This document shows positions 46,272 through 54,415 of a DNA stretch of 64,000 nt, piece by piece. Position 1 is the first letter of the stretch. Each line of letters begins with the position of its first letter. A model generated the notes under the pieces. It ran no database searches. It was given only the letters and a program-made list of their open reading frames with translations, and had not been told where the DNA came from. The stretch spans positions 124,001 to 188,000 of the forward strand of contig CAVTOG010000014.1 in the NCBI GenBank assembly GCA_963736325.1. The letters are read 5' to 3'. Source of the DNA: Actinoallomurus sp963736325 (GTDB lineage: Bacteria; Actinomycetota; Actinomycetes; Streptosporangiales; Streptosporangiaceae). The position numbers were made by a program, and so were the translations under genes.

Positions 46272-48563
46272 ATGATCAGGCCGTCCGCGCGCCGGTCGGA
46301 TGACCTCGACGGCTCCGCTTCGGGCCCGGGCACGAAGCGGGACGTTCGGGTGGAGATCGAGGAGTTCGGCGACGGGTTCCTCCTCAGACCCTCGGGCGAA
46401 CGTCCGTACGGGCAGGCCGAGCTGGTCGCCGCGCTGACCCCGGACGAGGACCTCACGATCGTGGTGGTCGCCGTGCCCGACGAGCTGGCCGATGCCCTGT
46501 GGCCGCGCCTCGCCGAGCTCTTCTCGCGGCTGGAGCCACGGCGGATCCTGCTGGCGATGTCGGGTGCCGGCGCGGGGCGTACGGACCGGCCCGCGCTGGC
46601 GAAGCGGATCGCCGAGGCCTGGGAGGCGACCGTGATCGCGCCGGCCGGCGACGTCGTCCTCGTACCGGGCGGCACGCTGTTCACGTGCGCGGCCGGGCCC
46701 GAGGACCCGGACCCGCAGTGGTGGTCGTTCGCGCCGGACGGCGAGGCCGAGGCGCTCGGCCCGCGCTGGCCCGTGCCCGAGTGGCACACGGCGCTTCCGC
46801 CCGCGGAGGCGGGCGCGCGCACCCTGCTCGCCCCGGTACCGGCCGGCGCGCACGTACGGCCCGCGGGCGCGGACGCTCCCGCGCCGGGCGACCTGACGTA
46901 CGCGATCCCGGCGGTCCCCGACGGGCCGTCGGTGCTGGTCGGCGTGCCCGGCGGCCCGCAGGTCACCGCGGACGAGCTGGTCGAGGCGCTGGCCGGACCG
47001 GTCGCCGACCCCGCGTGGCGACGACGGCCGCTCCGGCTCGTGCCCTCCGGCGGCACCGACCTGCTGCCGCTCGGCCAGGCCGTCGCGCGCGAACTCGCGC
47101 TCGACGTGGAGGTCCTCACCGGCCTGCCGGTCGACCTCGCCTACCGCGACGGCGCACCCGAGCCGGGCGACCTGCCGGCCGGGCACGCCACCGTGCTGGC
47201 CGACGACGAGGGGCGGCCGACCTGGTCGCCGTTCGTCGCCTCCGTGGTGTGCGGCCCGCCGGGGTCCGACGGCGTCGCGCCGCGGCCCCGGCCGGTGAGC
47301 TGGCGTCCGCCGGTGACCGGCATGACGGTGGCCGACGCGTCGCGCGGCATCCTGCGCCTCGACGACACGTGGCGGGTCACGGTCACGCGCGCCGGGCTCT
47401 GGCTGCACCCGGCCGACGCCGGGCCGGACGCCGACCGGTTCATCGACGCCTGGCCGCCCTCGGCCGACAGCGTGCGTCTCGACATCGGGATCACGGACGG
47501 CCCGCTCGACGACCGCGTCTGGCCGCTGCTCGACGGCCTGCTGGGCGCCATGCCCGACCGGCTGCGCGGACGGCTGCGGCTCGTGACGCACGGCACCGTG
47601 ACGGAAGAGGGCGACCTGTCGATCCGGCGGCTGGCCTCCGAGCACGGCGTCACCCGCGAGGGCTCGGCGCTGCCCCCGGTCCGCACGTCGACGGCCGCGC
47701 CCGTGACGCCCGCGCCCGCCGCGGCCCCGGCGCGCTCCAGGGCCGTACGCTCCGGCTCGATCGCGCCGACGCACCGCAGCACCGAGGAGGAGCAGACCGC
47801 CTTCCGCGCACTGATCGGGCTCCGCTGGGACACGCACGCGGCGCCGGTGCGGCGGGCGTTCTCGCGGCTGCCGGCGGTCGGCGCCGGTGAGCGCGCCGCG
47901 GCCTCGGTCGACCTGGTCGCCGTACGCCTGTTCCTGACCGAGCCCGACGGCGACTACGGGCCGGCCGCGCTGCGCTCCGGTGACGAGCGGCTCCGCCCGT
48001 ACCTCGCGTGCCTGGCCTCGGGGCTGCGGCGGCTCCCGACGTACCGCGGCGCCGTCGTGCGCGGCGTCGACGGGTCCGCGATCGATCGCCTCGGCCTGCG
48101 CTCCGGCGCGAGCGTGCTGACCGGGTCCGCGCCCGTGGGCGGGCTGTCGCTGGCCGGGCGTTCCGACCCGGAGCGCGACTGGCCGCCGACGACGGCGGCC
48201 TACGTGATCTGGTCCGACACCGCGCGCTGGGTCGCCGCGCTCCTCGACGGCGCCGAGGACGCGCCGCCGGACACGGGTGGCGATGTCGTCTTCGGGCCGG
48301 GCACGAGGTTCGCCGTGCTCGACGTACGCCGGGGCGACGCGGACACCCCGGACCTGACGCTGCTGCGCGAGCTCCCCGCCCCGTTGGGCGGTGAGAGCCC
48401 GCCGGGCGGACGCCTCGCGCTGTCCCGTCTCGACGAGGTCCTCGAGGCCACCCGTCTCGGCCCGGCCGGTACGCGCGCGACGCCGTGGCCCGCGCACTGC
48501 CTCGGCCCGATCGGCGCCTCGGCTCCGCCCGCGTCCACGGCCGGGAGCACGGCCGGCGCCTGA
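46272..48563 (+). CDS. ADP-ribosyltransferase-like protein, paralogue of the 342-3854 gene
   Basis: 763 aa from ATG 46272, with GGGGAG upstream. Three alpha/beta segments fill residues 1-480; each resembles parts of the paralogue and of the giant toxin (for example PSVLVGVPGGPQVTADELVEAL). A short Pro/Ala linker is followed by the C-terminal domain (about 500-720) with GLRRLPTYRGAVVRG (Arg), AAYVIWSDTAR and GGDVVFGPGTRF. Compared with the paralogue the acidic residue before VVF is Asp rather than Glu, and the long disordered region is missing. It may be a divergent or inactive ADP-ribosyltransferase fold. A hairpin terminator follows. Confidence 0.75.
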   Translation: MIRPSARRSDDLDGSASGPGTKRDVRVEIEEFGDGFLLRPSGERPYGQAELVAALTPDEDLTIVVVAVPDELADALWPRLAELFSRLEPRRILLAMSGAGAGRTDRPALAKRIAEAWEATVIAPAGDVVLVPGGTLFTCAAGPEDPDPQWWSFAPDGEAEALGPRWPVPEWHTALPPAEAGARTLLAPVPAGAHVRPAGADAPAPGDLTYAIPAVPDGPSVLVGVPGGPQVTADELVEALAGPVADPAWRRRPLRLVPSGGTDLLPLGQAVARELALDVEVLTGLPVDLAYRDGAPEPGDLPAGHATVLADDEGRPTWSPFVASVVCGPPGSDGVAPRPRPVSWRPPVTGMTVADASRGILRLDDTWRVTVTRAGLWLHPADAGPDADRFIDAWPPSADSVRLDIGITDGPLDDRVWPLLDGLLGAMPDRLRGRLRLVTHGTVTEEGDLSIRRLASEHGVTREGSALPPVRTSTAAPVTPAPAAAPARSRAVRSGSIAPTHRSTEEEQTAFRALIGLRWDTHAAPVRRAFSRLPAVGAGERAAASVDLVAVRLFLTEPDGDYGPAALRSGDERLRPYLACLASGLRRLPTYRGAVVRGVDGSAIDRLGLRSGASVLTGSAPVGGLSLAGRSDPERDWPPTTAAYVIWSDTARWVAALLDGAEDAPPDTGGDVVFGPGTRFAVLDVRRGDADTPDLTLLRELPAPLGGESPPGGRLALSRLDEVLEATRLGPAGTRATPWPAHCLGPIGASAPPASTAGSTAGA

Positions 48564-48575
48564 CGTTCCCTCATG

Positions 48576-48602
48576 CGCCCCGTGCCACTACGGCACGGGG
48601 CG
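48576..48602 (+). terminator. Hairpin terminator after the ART-like gene
   Basis: CGCCCCGTGCC (48576-48586) pairs perfectly with GGCACGGGGCG (48592-48602) across the loop ACTAC, starting 12 bases after the stop codon. No T-run follows. Confidence 0.7.
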
Positions 48603-48638
48603 TACGTTCGCGCGCGTGCGCAAATGCGGCGGCATTAG

Positions 48639-48692
48639 TTCTGCCTGTGCTTCTGCCTGGCCCGGTGAATCCGCGCTTGCTTGCATTGTCGT
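48639..48692 (+). promoter_or_regulatory. Conserved composite promoter element, copy A
   Basis: TTCTGCC (48639-48645), TTCTGCCTGGCCC (48651-48663), a 13-base spacer and TTGCTTGCATTGTCGT (48677-48692). The same modules with the same spacing occur on the minus strand at 50294-50241. It lies 57 bases before the ECF sigma gene. The TTCTGCC direct repeat suggests an operator; the second block probably contains the -10 region. Confidence 0.6.
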
Positions 48693-48749
48693 ATGAGGTG
48701 GTACGGACCCGCCTCCTCCGACTCCGGAATGGCTTGGAGCGTCTGATCC

Positions 48750-49313
48750 ATGAATTCCGTAATGCTGGACCGCGAGATTCCCCCGACGCGGAACTCCGGC
48801 GCGAGAAGCGACCGGCAGGCGGTCATCGATGACCTGTACGCGCGCCACGGGCACACCCTGCTCGCGTACGCGACCCGGCTGATGTGCGACCCGCACCACG
48901 CCGAGGACGTCGTGCAGGAGACGATGCTGCGCGCTTGGAACCACGCGGACCGCCTCACCGCGGAGCACGGCTCCGTCATCGGCTGGCTCACGCGCGTCGC
49001 GCACAACATCGCGATCGACAAGCTCCGCGCCCGCAGCGCGCGGCCGGCCGAGACGTCCGACCAGACTGAGAGCGCTCTCTGCACCTACGCCAACGACCAC
49101 TCGAACGTCGTCATCGAGGGCATCTACGTCGCCGCCGCTCTGAGAGCGCTCACATCGGCGCATCGTGAGGTGCTCCACCACGTCTACTTCCACGACCGCA
49201 CCGCCGCCGAGACCGCGCACCGGCTCGGCCTCCCGGTCGGCACCGTGAAGTCCCGCATCCACCACGCGCTGCGCCGCCTCCGCGACGCACTCGACGAGAT
49301 GGCCGAGGGATGA
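48750..49313 (+). CDS. ECF-type RNA polymerase sigma factor
   Basis: 187 aa from ATG 48750. Region 2 (PHHAEDVVQETMLRAWNHADRL, VAHNIAIDKLRAR) and region 4 (HREVLHHVYFHDRTAAETAHRLGLPVGTVKSRIHHALRRLR) are almost identical to those of the sigma factor at 8495-9121; only the linker and ends differ. The linker contains a GAGAGCGCTCTC palindrome (49068-49079) spelled with the rare Ala codon GCT. Convergent with the hydrolase gene, five bases apart. No anti-sigma gene is seen. Confidence 0.92.
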   Translation: MNSVMLDREIPPTRNSGARSDRQAVIDDLYARHGHTLLAYATRLMCDPHHAEDVVQETMLRAWNHADRLTAEHGSVIGWLTRVAHNIAIDKLRARSARPAETSDQTESALCTYANDHSNVVIEGIYVAAALRALTSAHREVLHHVYFHDRTAAETAHRLGLPVGTVKSRIHHALRRLRDALDEMAEG

Positions 49314-49318
49314 CCGGG

Positions 49319-50152
49319 TCAGCGGGAGAGGAAGGAAAGGAGTGCCCGGTTGAACCGGCCCGCGTGCGTGACGGCGCAACCGTGCGGCGCCTCCTCGATG
49401 AGTACGAGGCGGCTGCCGGCGACCGCGGCGTGCGTGCGCGCGCCGGTCGCCTCGAAGGGGACGACCGCGTCGTGTGTACCGTGCACGACCAGGGTGGGCA
49501 CCGTGATCGCGGACAGGTCGGCGCGCAGGTCGGTACGCATGCAGGCGACCGCGCACTCCAGGGTCGCGCGCGGCGAGGCGAGCGCCGCCAGGTCGCGGAC
49601 GTACCCGCGGAGGGCCTCGCCGACCATGACGCCTGAGCCGCCGCGGAACACCCGCGAGGCGAATCCGTCGAGGAAGGCGATCCGGTCGCCGGTGATCCCG
49701 GCGCGTACGCCGGCGACGGCGGCGTCGTCCAGTACGCCGCACGGGTTGTCGTAGGACCGGTACATGAACGGCGCCGCCGCCGAGGCGAGCACGATCCCGG
49801 CCACCCGCCCCGGGCCGTGGGCGCCGAGGTGGCGCACGACCTCGCCGCCGCCCATGCCGAAGCCGACGAGCGTGACGTCGCTCAGCTCGAGGCGCTCGAG
49901 CAGCGTGCGCAGGTCCCCGGCGAGCGTGTCGTAGTCGTAGCCGTCCCAGGGCCGGCCGGACCGCCCGAACCCGCGGCGGTCGTACGCGATCACCCGGTAG
50001 CCGGCGTCGACGAGCGCGGGCACCTGCCGCTCCCACATCCGGCCGTCCATCGGCCAGCCGTGGACCAGCACCACCGGCCGGCCCTCCCCGTGGTCCTCGT
50101 AGTAGAGGTCGATCGGGCCGCCGTTCTCCACGCCGACCGGCAGGAATGCCAT
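49319..50152 (-). CDS. Chloroperoxidase-like alpha/beta hydrolase lacking the Ser nucleophile
   Basis: 277 aa from ATG 50152, with GAGGAGAGG upstream. The oxyanion region (VVLVHGWPMDGRMWERQ), catalytic acid (HGTHDAVVPFEATG) and His (EAPHGCAVTHAGRFN) match non-haem chloroperoxidase/arylesterase homologues. The nucleophile elbow reads VGFGMGGGEV, with Gly 99 where the family has Ser (GFSMGGGE). It is therefore probably inactive as an esterase, or uses another chemistry. Its promoter carries the same composite element as the convergent sigma gene, and it is divergent from the XRE-STAND regulator. Confidence 0.85.
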   Translation of the reverse strand: MAFLPVGVENGGPIDLYYEDHGEGRPVVLVHGWPMDGRMWERQVPALVDAGYRVIAYDRRGFGRSGRPWDGYDYDTLAGDLRTLLERLELSDVTLVGFGMGGGEVVRHLGAHGPGRVAGIVLASAAAPFMYRSYDNPCGVLDDAAVAGVRAGITGDRIAFLDGFASRVFRGGSGVMVGEALRGYVRDLAALASPRATLECAVACMRTDLRADLSAITVPTLVVHGTHDAVVPFEATGARTHAAVAGSRLVLIEEAPHGCAVTHAGRFNRALLSFLSR

Positions 50153-50240
50153 CCGTTTCCTCTCCTCGCGGCGAGAAGGGCGTGCCGGAACCACTCGCGG
50201 CCGTTATTCGTGACACCCGTACTGATTCGACCCACCGTGC

Positions 50241-50294
50241 ACGACAATGCAAGCAATGGCATGCCGGTAGGGCCAGGCAGAACCACCGGCAGAA
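50241..50294 (-). promoter_or_regulatory. Conserved composite promoter element, copy B
   Basis: Reading the minus strand: TTCTGCC (50294-50288), TTCTGCCTGGCCC (50282-50270), a 13-base spacer and TTGCTTGCATTGTCGT (50256-50241). It lies 88 bases before the hydrolase start and 20 bases before the divergent regulator gene, so that regulator is the obvious candidate to bind it. Confidence 0.6.
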
Positions 50295-50313
50295 GTAAGT
50301 CGAGGGGATGCGC

Positions 50314-52608
50314 GTGAGCGAAGAGGTGACGTTCGGCGACCTGCTGCGATCCCATCGGCACGCGGCGGAGCTGACGATCGAGGAGCTGTCGTCGGCCTCC
50401 GGGGTCAGCGTCCGCGCGATCGGCGACATGGAGCGCGGACGGAGCCGCGGCCCCCAGCGGCGTACGGTGTCGGCCCTCGCGGACGCGCTCGGCCTGTCGC
50501 CCGCCGACCACGAGGCGCTGACCGGTGCGGCCAAGGCCGGCCGCCCGCGCGCCTCCGCGGACTCGGCCGGCGTCTGCGAGCTGCCGCGCGGCATCCCGGA
50601 CTTCACCGGCCGCCGCGACGAGCTCGAGGGGCTGGAGCGCCTGGCCGAGCGGGCCACCGACGACGGACCCGCGGCGATCGCCACCATCTCCGGCGGTCCA
50701 GGCCTGGGCAAGACGGCGCTCGTGGTGCACGCCGCGTACCGGCTCGCCGGGCACTTCCCCGACGGCAGCTTCTTCGTCGACCTGCGCGGCATGGACGCCG
50801 CCCCGATCGGCCCGGGTGTGGCGCTGACCCGGTTGCTGCGCGGGTTCGGCGTGCCCGAGGGGCGCATCCCGCAGGACGAGGAGGAGCGCGCCGGCCACTA
50901 CCGCGCGCTGCTGCGGCGGCGGCGCAGCCTCATCGTGCTGGACAACGCAACCGACGAGGCCCAGGTACGCCCGCTGCTGCCCGGCGGCGGAGGCAGCCTC
51001 GCGGTGGTGACCAGCCGCCGCTCGCTCGCCGGGCTGGAGGGCGTCCACCACGTGTCGCTGGCAGAGATGGCCTCGGTGGAGTCGGTCCGCTTACTGCGGA
51101 CGATCGTCGGCGCCGAGCGCACCGCCGTCGACGCGGGCGAGCTGGACGAGGTCGCCGCGCTGTGCGGCAACCTGCCGCTGGCCATGCGCATCGCCGGCAA
51201 CCGCCTGCTGAGCCGTCCCGGCTGGACCGTACGCCACCTGGCGGGACGGCTCGCCGACGAGGAGCGACGCCTCGAGACGCTGTCGGCCGGCGACCTGCAT
51301 GTGGGCGCCGCCTTCGCGCTGTCGTACCGGCACCTGTCGGTGCCCGCACGCGAGCTCTTCCGCCGGCTGGCGCTCGTACCCGGGCCCGACTTCGGCGTCG
51401 CGCTGGGCGCGGTGCTCGCGCAGGCCGGCATGGACGACACCGAGGACGCGCTGGAGGAGCTGGTCGAGCTCGGCCTCCTGCAGTCGCCGTACGTCGGGCG
51501 CTACCGCCTGCACGACCTGGTCCGGCTGTTCGCCCGCGCCCGGCTCGCCGAGGAGGAGACCGAGGGCGGCCGGAGCGCCGCGCACTCGCGCATGAACGAC
51601 TGGCTGCTCGACACCGCGACCGTCGCCGGCCGCTGGTTCGAGCCGGACTACGGCGCGCCGCCCGCGGACTGGCACGGGCTCGAGCCGCTCGCCACCCCCG
51701 AGGAGGCGCAGACCTGGCTCGAGACCGAGAGCGAGAACTGGCTGTCCGCGATGCGCACGGCCGCCGCCGAGGGCCAATACGCGACGGTCGTCGCGGTCGG
51801 CGGCGCGATGCACTGGTTCTCCGACCGGTGGATCCACTGGGGTCACTGGCCCGAGGTCTACGGGATGTCGCGCGACGCCGCACACGCGATGGGCGACCGG
51901 GCCGCCGAGGCGGTCCACCTCAACTACGTCGCCTGGGCGTGCGCCGTCTGCGAGGGTCACTACGACGAGAGCGTCGAGCACTCGCTGCGCGCCCTCGAGC
52001 TGGCGCGCGACGCCGGTGACCTCAAGGAACAGGCCTGGTCGCTGAATTACGCGGCGTGGGCGCTGGTCCGGATCACCGACTTCTACCGCGCCGTCGGGTA
52101 CGCGCGCCAGGCCGTCGCGCTGTTCCAGGAGGCCGGCGACTGGGACGGATACCCGCAGGGGATGGGCGTCCTCGGCGACTGCCTGCGCGGCCTCGGCCGT
52201 CTCGAGGAGACCCTCCGGCACTACCTCGCGATGGTCGACACGCTCCGCGACCCGTCGTACGGCGCGTCGCCCAACGTCCGGCAACTCAGCCTGGGCCTGA
52301 CGCTCGGCCGGGTGGGCCGCGCGTACATGGAGCTGGACCGCCTGCCGGAGGCCGCCGAGGCGTACCGCGAGGCCATCCCGCTGCTGCGCGGCCAGGGCAT
52401 CCTGAACGCGGTCGCCATCGCCGCGCAGGCCCTCGCCGCCGTGTTCCGCCGCCTCGACCGGCCCGCCGACGCCCGCGCCGCGCTGGAGGAGTCCCTCACC
52501 TGCTACCTGGCCATCGGCGAGACGAACCTCGCCACCGAGATCCGCAAGGAGCTCGCCGACCTCGAGGTCAAGGGCGTGTCTGACAGGGATTTGTCGGACA
52601 CGACCTAA
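50314..52608 (+). CDS. XRE-family STAND regulator (HTH, NB-ARC, TPR)
   Basis: 764 aa. GAGGGG at 50302-50307 fits GTG 50314 better than the adjoining ATG 50308. An XRE helix-turn-helix comes first (FGDLLRSHRHAAELTIEELSSASGVSVRAIGDMERG), then an NB-ARC ATPase (P-loop SGGPGLGKTALV at about 127, SLIVLDNA as Walker B, NLPLAMRIAG as the GLPLA-like motif) and a winged helix. A TPR region runs from about 440 to the end. Signal-dependent ATP-driven oligomerisation is the family mode. A rare TTA codon at 51091-51093 suggests bldA dependence. The last codons lie in an imperfect hairpin (52576-52601). Confidence 0.92.
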   Translation: MSEEVTFGDLLRSHRHAAELTIEELSSASGVSVRAIGDMERGRSRGPQRRTVSALADALGLSPADHEALTGAAKAGRPRASADSAGVCELPRGIPDFTGRRDELEGLERLAERATDDGPAAIATISGGPGLGKTALVVHAAYRLAGHFPDGSFFVDLRGMDAAPIGPGVALTRLLRGFGVPEGRIPQDEEERAGHYRALLRRRRSLIVLDNATDEAQVRPLLPGGGGSLAVVTSRRSLAGLEGVHHVSLAEMASVESVRLLRTIVGAERTAVDAGELDEVAALCGNLPLAMRIAGNRLLSRPGWTVRHLAGRLADEERRLETLSAGDLHVGAAFALSYRHLSVPARELFRRLALVPGPDFGVALGAVLAQAGMDDTEDALEELVELGLLQSPYVGRYRLHDLVRLFARARLAEEETEGGRSAAHSRMNDWLLDTATVAGRWFEPDYGAPPADWHGLEPLATPEEAQTWLETESENWLSAMRTAAAEGQYATVVAVGGAMHWFSDRWIHWGHWPEVYGMSRDAAHAMGDRAAEAVHLNYVAWACAVCEGHYDESVEHSLRALELARDAGDLKEQAWSLNYAAWALVRITDFYRAVGYARQAVALFQEAGDWDGYPQGMGVLGDCLRGLGRLEETLRHYLAMVDTLRDPSYGASPNVRQLSLGLTLGRVGRAYMELDRLPEAAEAYREAIPLLRGQGILNAVAIAAQALAAVFRRLDRPADARAALEESLTCYLAIGETNLATEIRKELADLEVKGVSDRDLSDTT

Positions 52609-52704
52609 GGACTCACAACAAAGTGGGGTGCCTGACCTGCGAGGAATGACGGTGTGTCAGGTCTCGTTTGGGCTGTCCGAGAGGGGGGCGAGCCAGCCGA
52701 AACG

Positions 52705-52786
52705 AAGAAGACCACACGTAAGCCGTGGGAGATCGAGGACGGGTTGTGGAAGGGATCGAGCCGCTCCTGCCGCCCGTCCTGCGCGC
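52705..52786 (+). pseudogene. Frameshifted N-terminus of an IS5-type transposase
   Basis: KKTTRKPWEIEDGLWK is read from 52705; one base out of frame the text continues IEPLLPPVLR. Together they match the usual start of IS5-like transposases (KPWEIxDELWxxIEPLLPP). The similarity stops near 52786. It is a short remnant with a one-base deletion. Bases 52609-52704 hold nothing recognisable except small inverted repeats. Confidence 0.5.
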
Positions 52787-52910
52787 TCACCGCGTCGGGG
52801 AGCACCAATTCCGCACCGACCCGTTGACCGGTGGCCAGGTCCCACACCCGCACCGCCCGGCCGTCACCCAAGGCGACGGCAACCGGCTTACCGAAGCCAC
52901 TGCAGGACGT
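52787..52910 (-). pseudogene. WD40-repeat fragment
   Basis: On the minus strand, KPVAVALGDGRAVRVWDLATGQRVGAEL is a single WD40 blade of the kind found in actinobacterial WD40 proteins. It has no start and no neighbouring blades, and it abuts the transposase remnant, so the site looks like a deletion scar. Confidence 0.5.
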
Positions 52911-52932
52911 GGTGTCGCCCCGCCTGAAGCGA

Positions 52933-53349
52933 CTACGACCACCCGGGAGATCCAACTGCCCCTTGGCAGTCGAGGATGGCGAACCGCCACGACCCGTCGT
53001 CCGACCGGCGGGCGACAGCCGTCGTCGTTCCGGTCGGCGAGATCCCGGTGCCGTCCGGCAACATCGCCTCGAGGTCCCAATCGACGATGATCAGGGCCGT
53101 ATCGCCCCCGATCAGGGTGGACCTGGGCTTGTTGGTCAGACGCGCCTGAGCCGCGATCGACTGGACCGCCTCAGCGTGCAGCGCCTCCTGGTCGGTGAGG
53201 ACCTTGCCGTTGAAGGTGTGCATCGTCGCGTCCTGGTGGAACAGCGCGACGACGGCGTCGGCGTCCCCGGCGTTGAGCGCGTCCTGGTACGCGAACGGGA
53301 GGCGGGCCGGGTCGACGATCCGGGTATCGGCGCTTTCCTGGGTGTTCAT
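52933..53349 (-). CDS. SnoaL-like (SgcJ/EcaC-type) small protein
   Basis: 138 aa from ATG 53349. The cone-shaped SnoaL/NTF2 fold is indicated by FAYQDALNAGDADAVVALFHQDATMHTFNGKVLT and by ALIIVDWDLE and SWRFAILD. The family includes polyketide cyclases, isomerases and many uncharacterised proteins; the reaction cannot be assigned. The last residues (GAVGSPGWS) next to the WD40 scar may be a replaced C-terminus. Confidence 0.8.
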   Translation of the reverse strand: MNTQESADTRIVDPARLPFAYQDALNAGDADAVVALFHQDATMHTFNGKVLTDQEALHAEAVQSIAAQARLTNKPRSTLIGGDTALIIVDWDLEAMLPDGTGISPTGTTTAVARRSDDGSWRFAILDCQGAVGSPGWS

Positions 53350-53570
53350 GGCTGCCTCACTCCTTGAGTGGGGTCGATCCGGACTACCCGGAGTCGGCGC
53401 GACCATCTCGCAGCCGGCCCCCGGAACCGGGTCCACATCAAGCCGACACTACCTTCCCGCCCACGCACACCAGCCCACGCCAGCCCATGAATGGGCTCAA
53501 CTCAGACCGTCATCCTGGGCCCAGTTCAAGCCGCCCTAGCCACAGGCACGGACTCAAGCGGCTGGCAGAG

Positions 53571-53595
53571 GGCCACCGGCCACCGCGGCCTTTTT
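53571..53595 (+). terminator. Weak hairpin with T-run
   Basis: GGCC and CGG (from 53571) pair with CCG and GGCC (ending 53590), followed by TTTTT. The orientation suits plus-strand transcription, though no plus-strand gene precedes it; it may act for the minus-strand regulator instead. The rest of 53350-53570 holds only a small palindrome at 53482-53497. Confidence 0.3.
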
Positions 53596-53605
53596 GTTAT
53601 GAGTC

Positions 53606-54292
53606 CTAAGGGGTGCCGAGCTCGACGCAGCAGGCGCCGGGGCGGGGGACCAGCGTGGCCTGCACGGTCGTCGCGCCGAGGCCCTCCAGAACGCCGGTCA
53701 GGAAGGCGTGGTTGATCGCGCAGACCACCTCGGGCGCGTCGGCGGCCAGCGGGTGGAAGGGGCAGTTGCGCAGGCGTACGAGGGTGGGGGCGTCGCGTGC
53801 GGGCTCGAAGCCGTGGCGTTCGAGCACCCGTGAGGCGTGGGTGAGGGCGCGTTCGGGGCCCAGCCGTTTCGGCGGGTCGCCGTCCTCGGCCGCGACCCGG
53901 CGGCCGTGCTCGGCGGCGACGCGCAGCGCGGCCTCGGTGCCGGACTCGCCGGCCCCTTGGTCGCCGATCGCCTCGACGAGGATGCCGGCGAGCAGGTCGT
54001 GCTCGCGGTGGGGGACGCTGAGATGGACGTCCAGACCCGAGGGCTCGTAGACCTTCGGCGTACGGCCGACACGGCGCGGTTCGGCCGGACGCGCGTAGCC
54101 CGCGGTCAGCAGCCCGGCCGCGACCAGCTTGTCCAGATGGAAGGCCGCCAGCTTGCGCGAGATGCCGACGCTCTCGGCGGCCTCGTCGCGGGTGACCGGG
54201 CGGCCGGTCCGGCGGATGAAGTCGTACATCCGGCGGCGCAGCTCCTCGCTGAGCACCGCGACGGCAGTGAAGGTGGAGTCGTCCGAGGTCAC
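53606..54292 (-). CDS. SufR/ArsR-like HTH regulator with cysteine-rich sensor
   Basis: About 228 aa from GTG 54292; ATG 54313 or 54328 are possible but lack ribosome sites. A winged helix (RRMYDFIRRTGRPVTRDEAAESVGISRKLAAFHLDKL) is followed by a sensor domain ending in RNCPF, EVVC and ACCVEL. These cysteine positions resemble those binding an iron-sulfur cluster in SufR-type repressors. It is divergent from folE. Redox or iron-sulfur sensing is inference. Confidence 0.75.
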   Translation of the reverse strand: MTSDDSTFTAVAVLSEELRRRMYDFIRRTGRPVTRDEAAESVGISRKLAAFHLDKLVAAGLLTAGYARPAEPRRVGRTPKVYEPSGLDVHLSVPHREHDLLAGILVEAIGDQGAGESGTEAALRVAAEHGRRVAAEDGDPPKRLGPERALTHASRVLERHGFEPARDAPTLVRLRNCPFHPLAADAPEVVCAINHAFLTGVLEGLGATTVQATLVPRPGACCVELGTP

Positions 54293-54415
54293 CACGTCTT
54301 CACGATAACGCATAATCGCATTGGTCAAAGGCGGAAGATCAGCAGGTATCCCAACGTTGTTGACGGCGCCATGTCATATGACTAACACTTGCTGGCTAAA
54401 TAGGAGGTGGTCACC

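Noticed and set aside
53571..53600. End of a tRNA or small RNA before the T-run
   Set aside because: The upstream sequence does not fold into a cloverleaf and has no promoter signals; only a weak hairpin can be supported.
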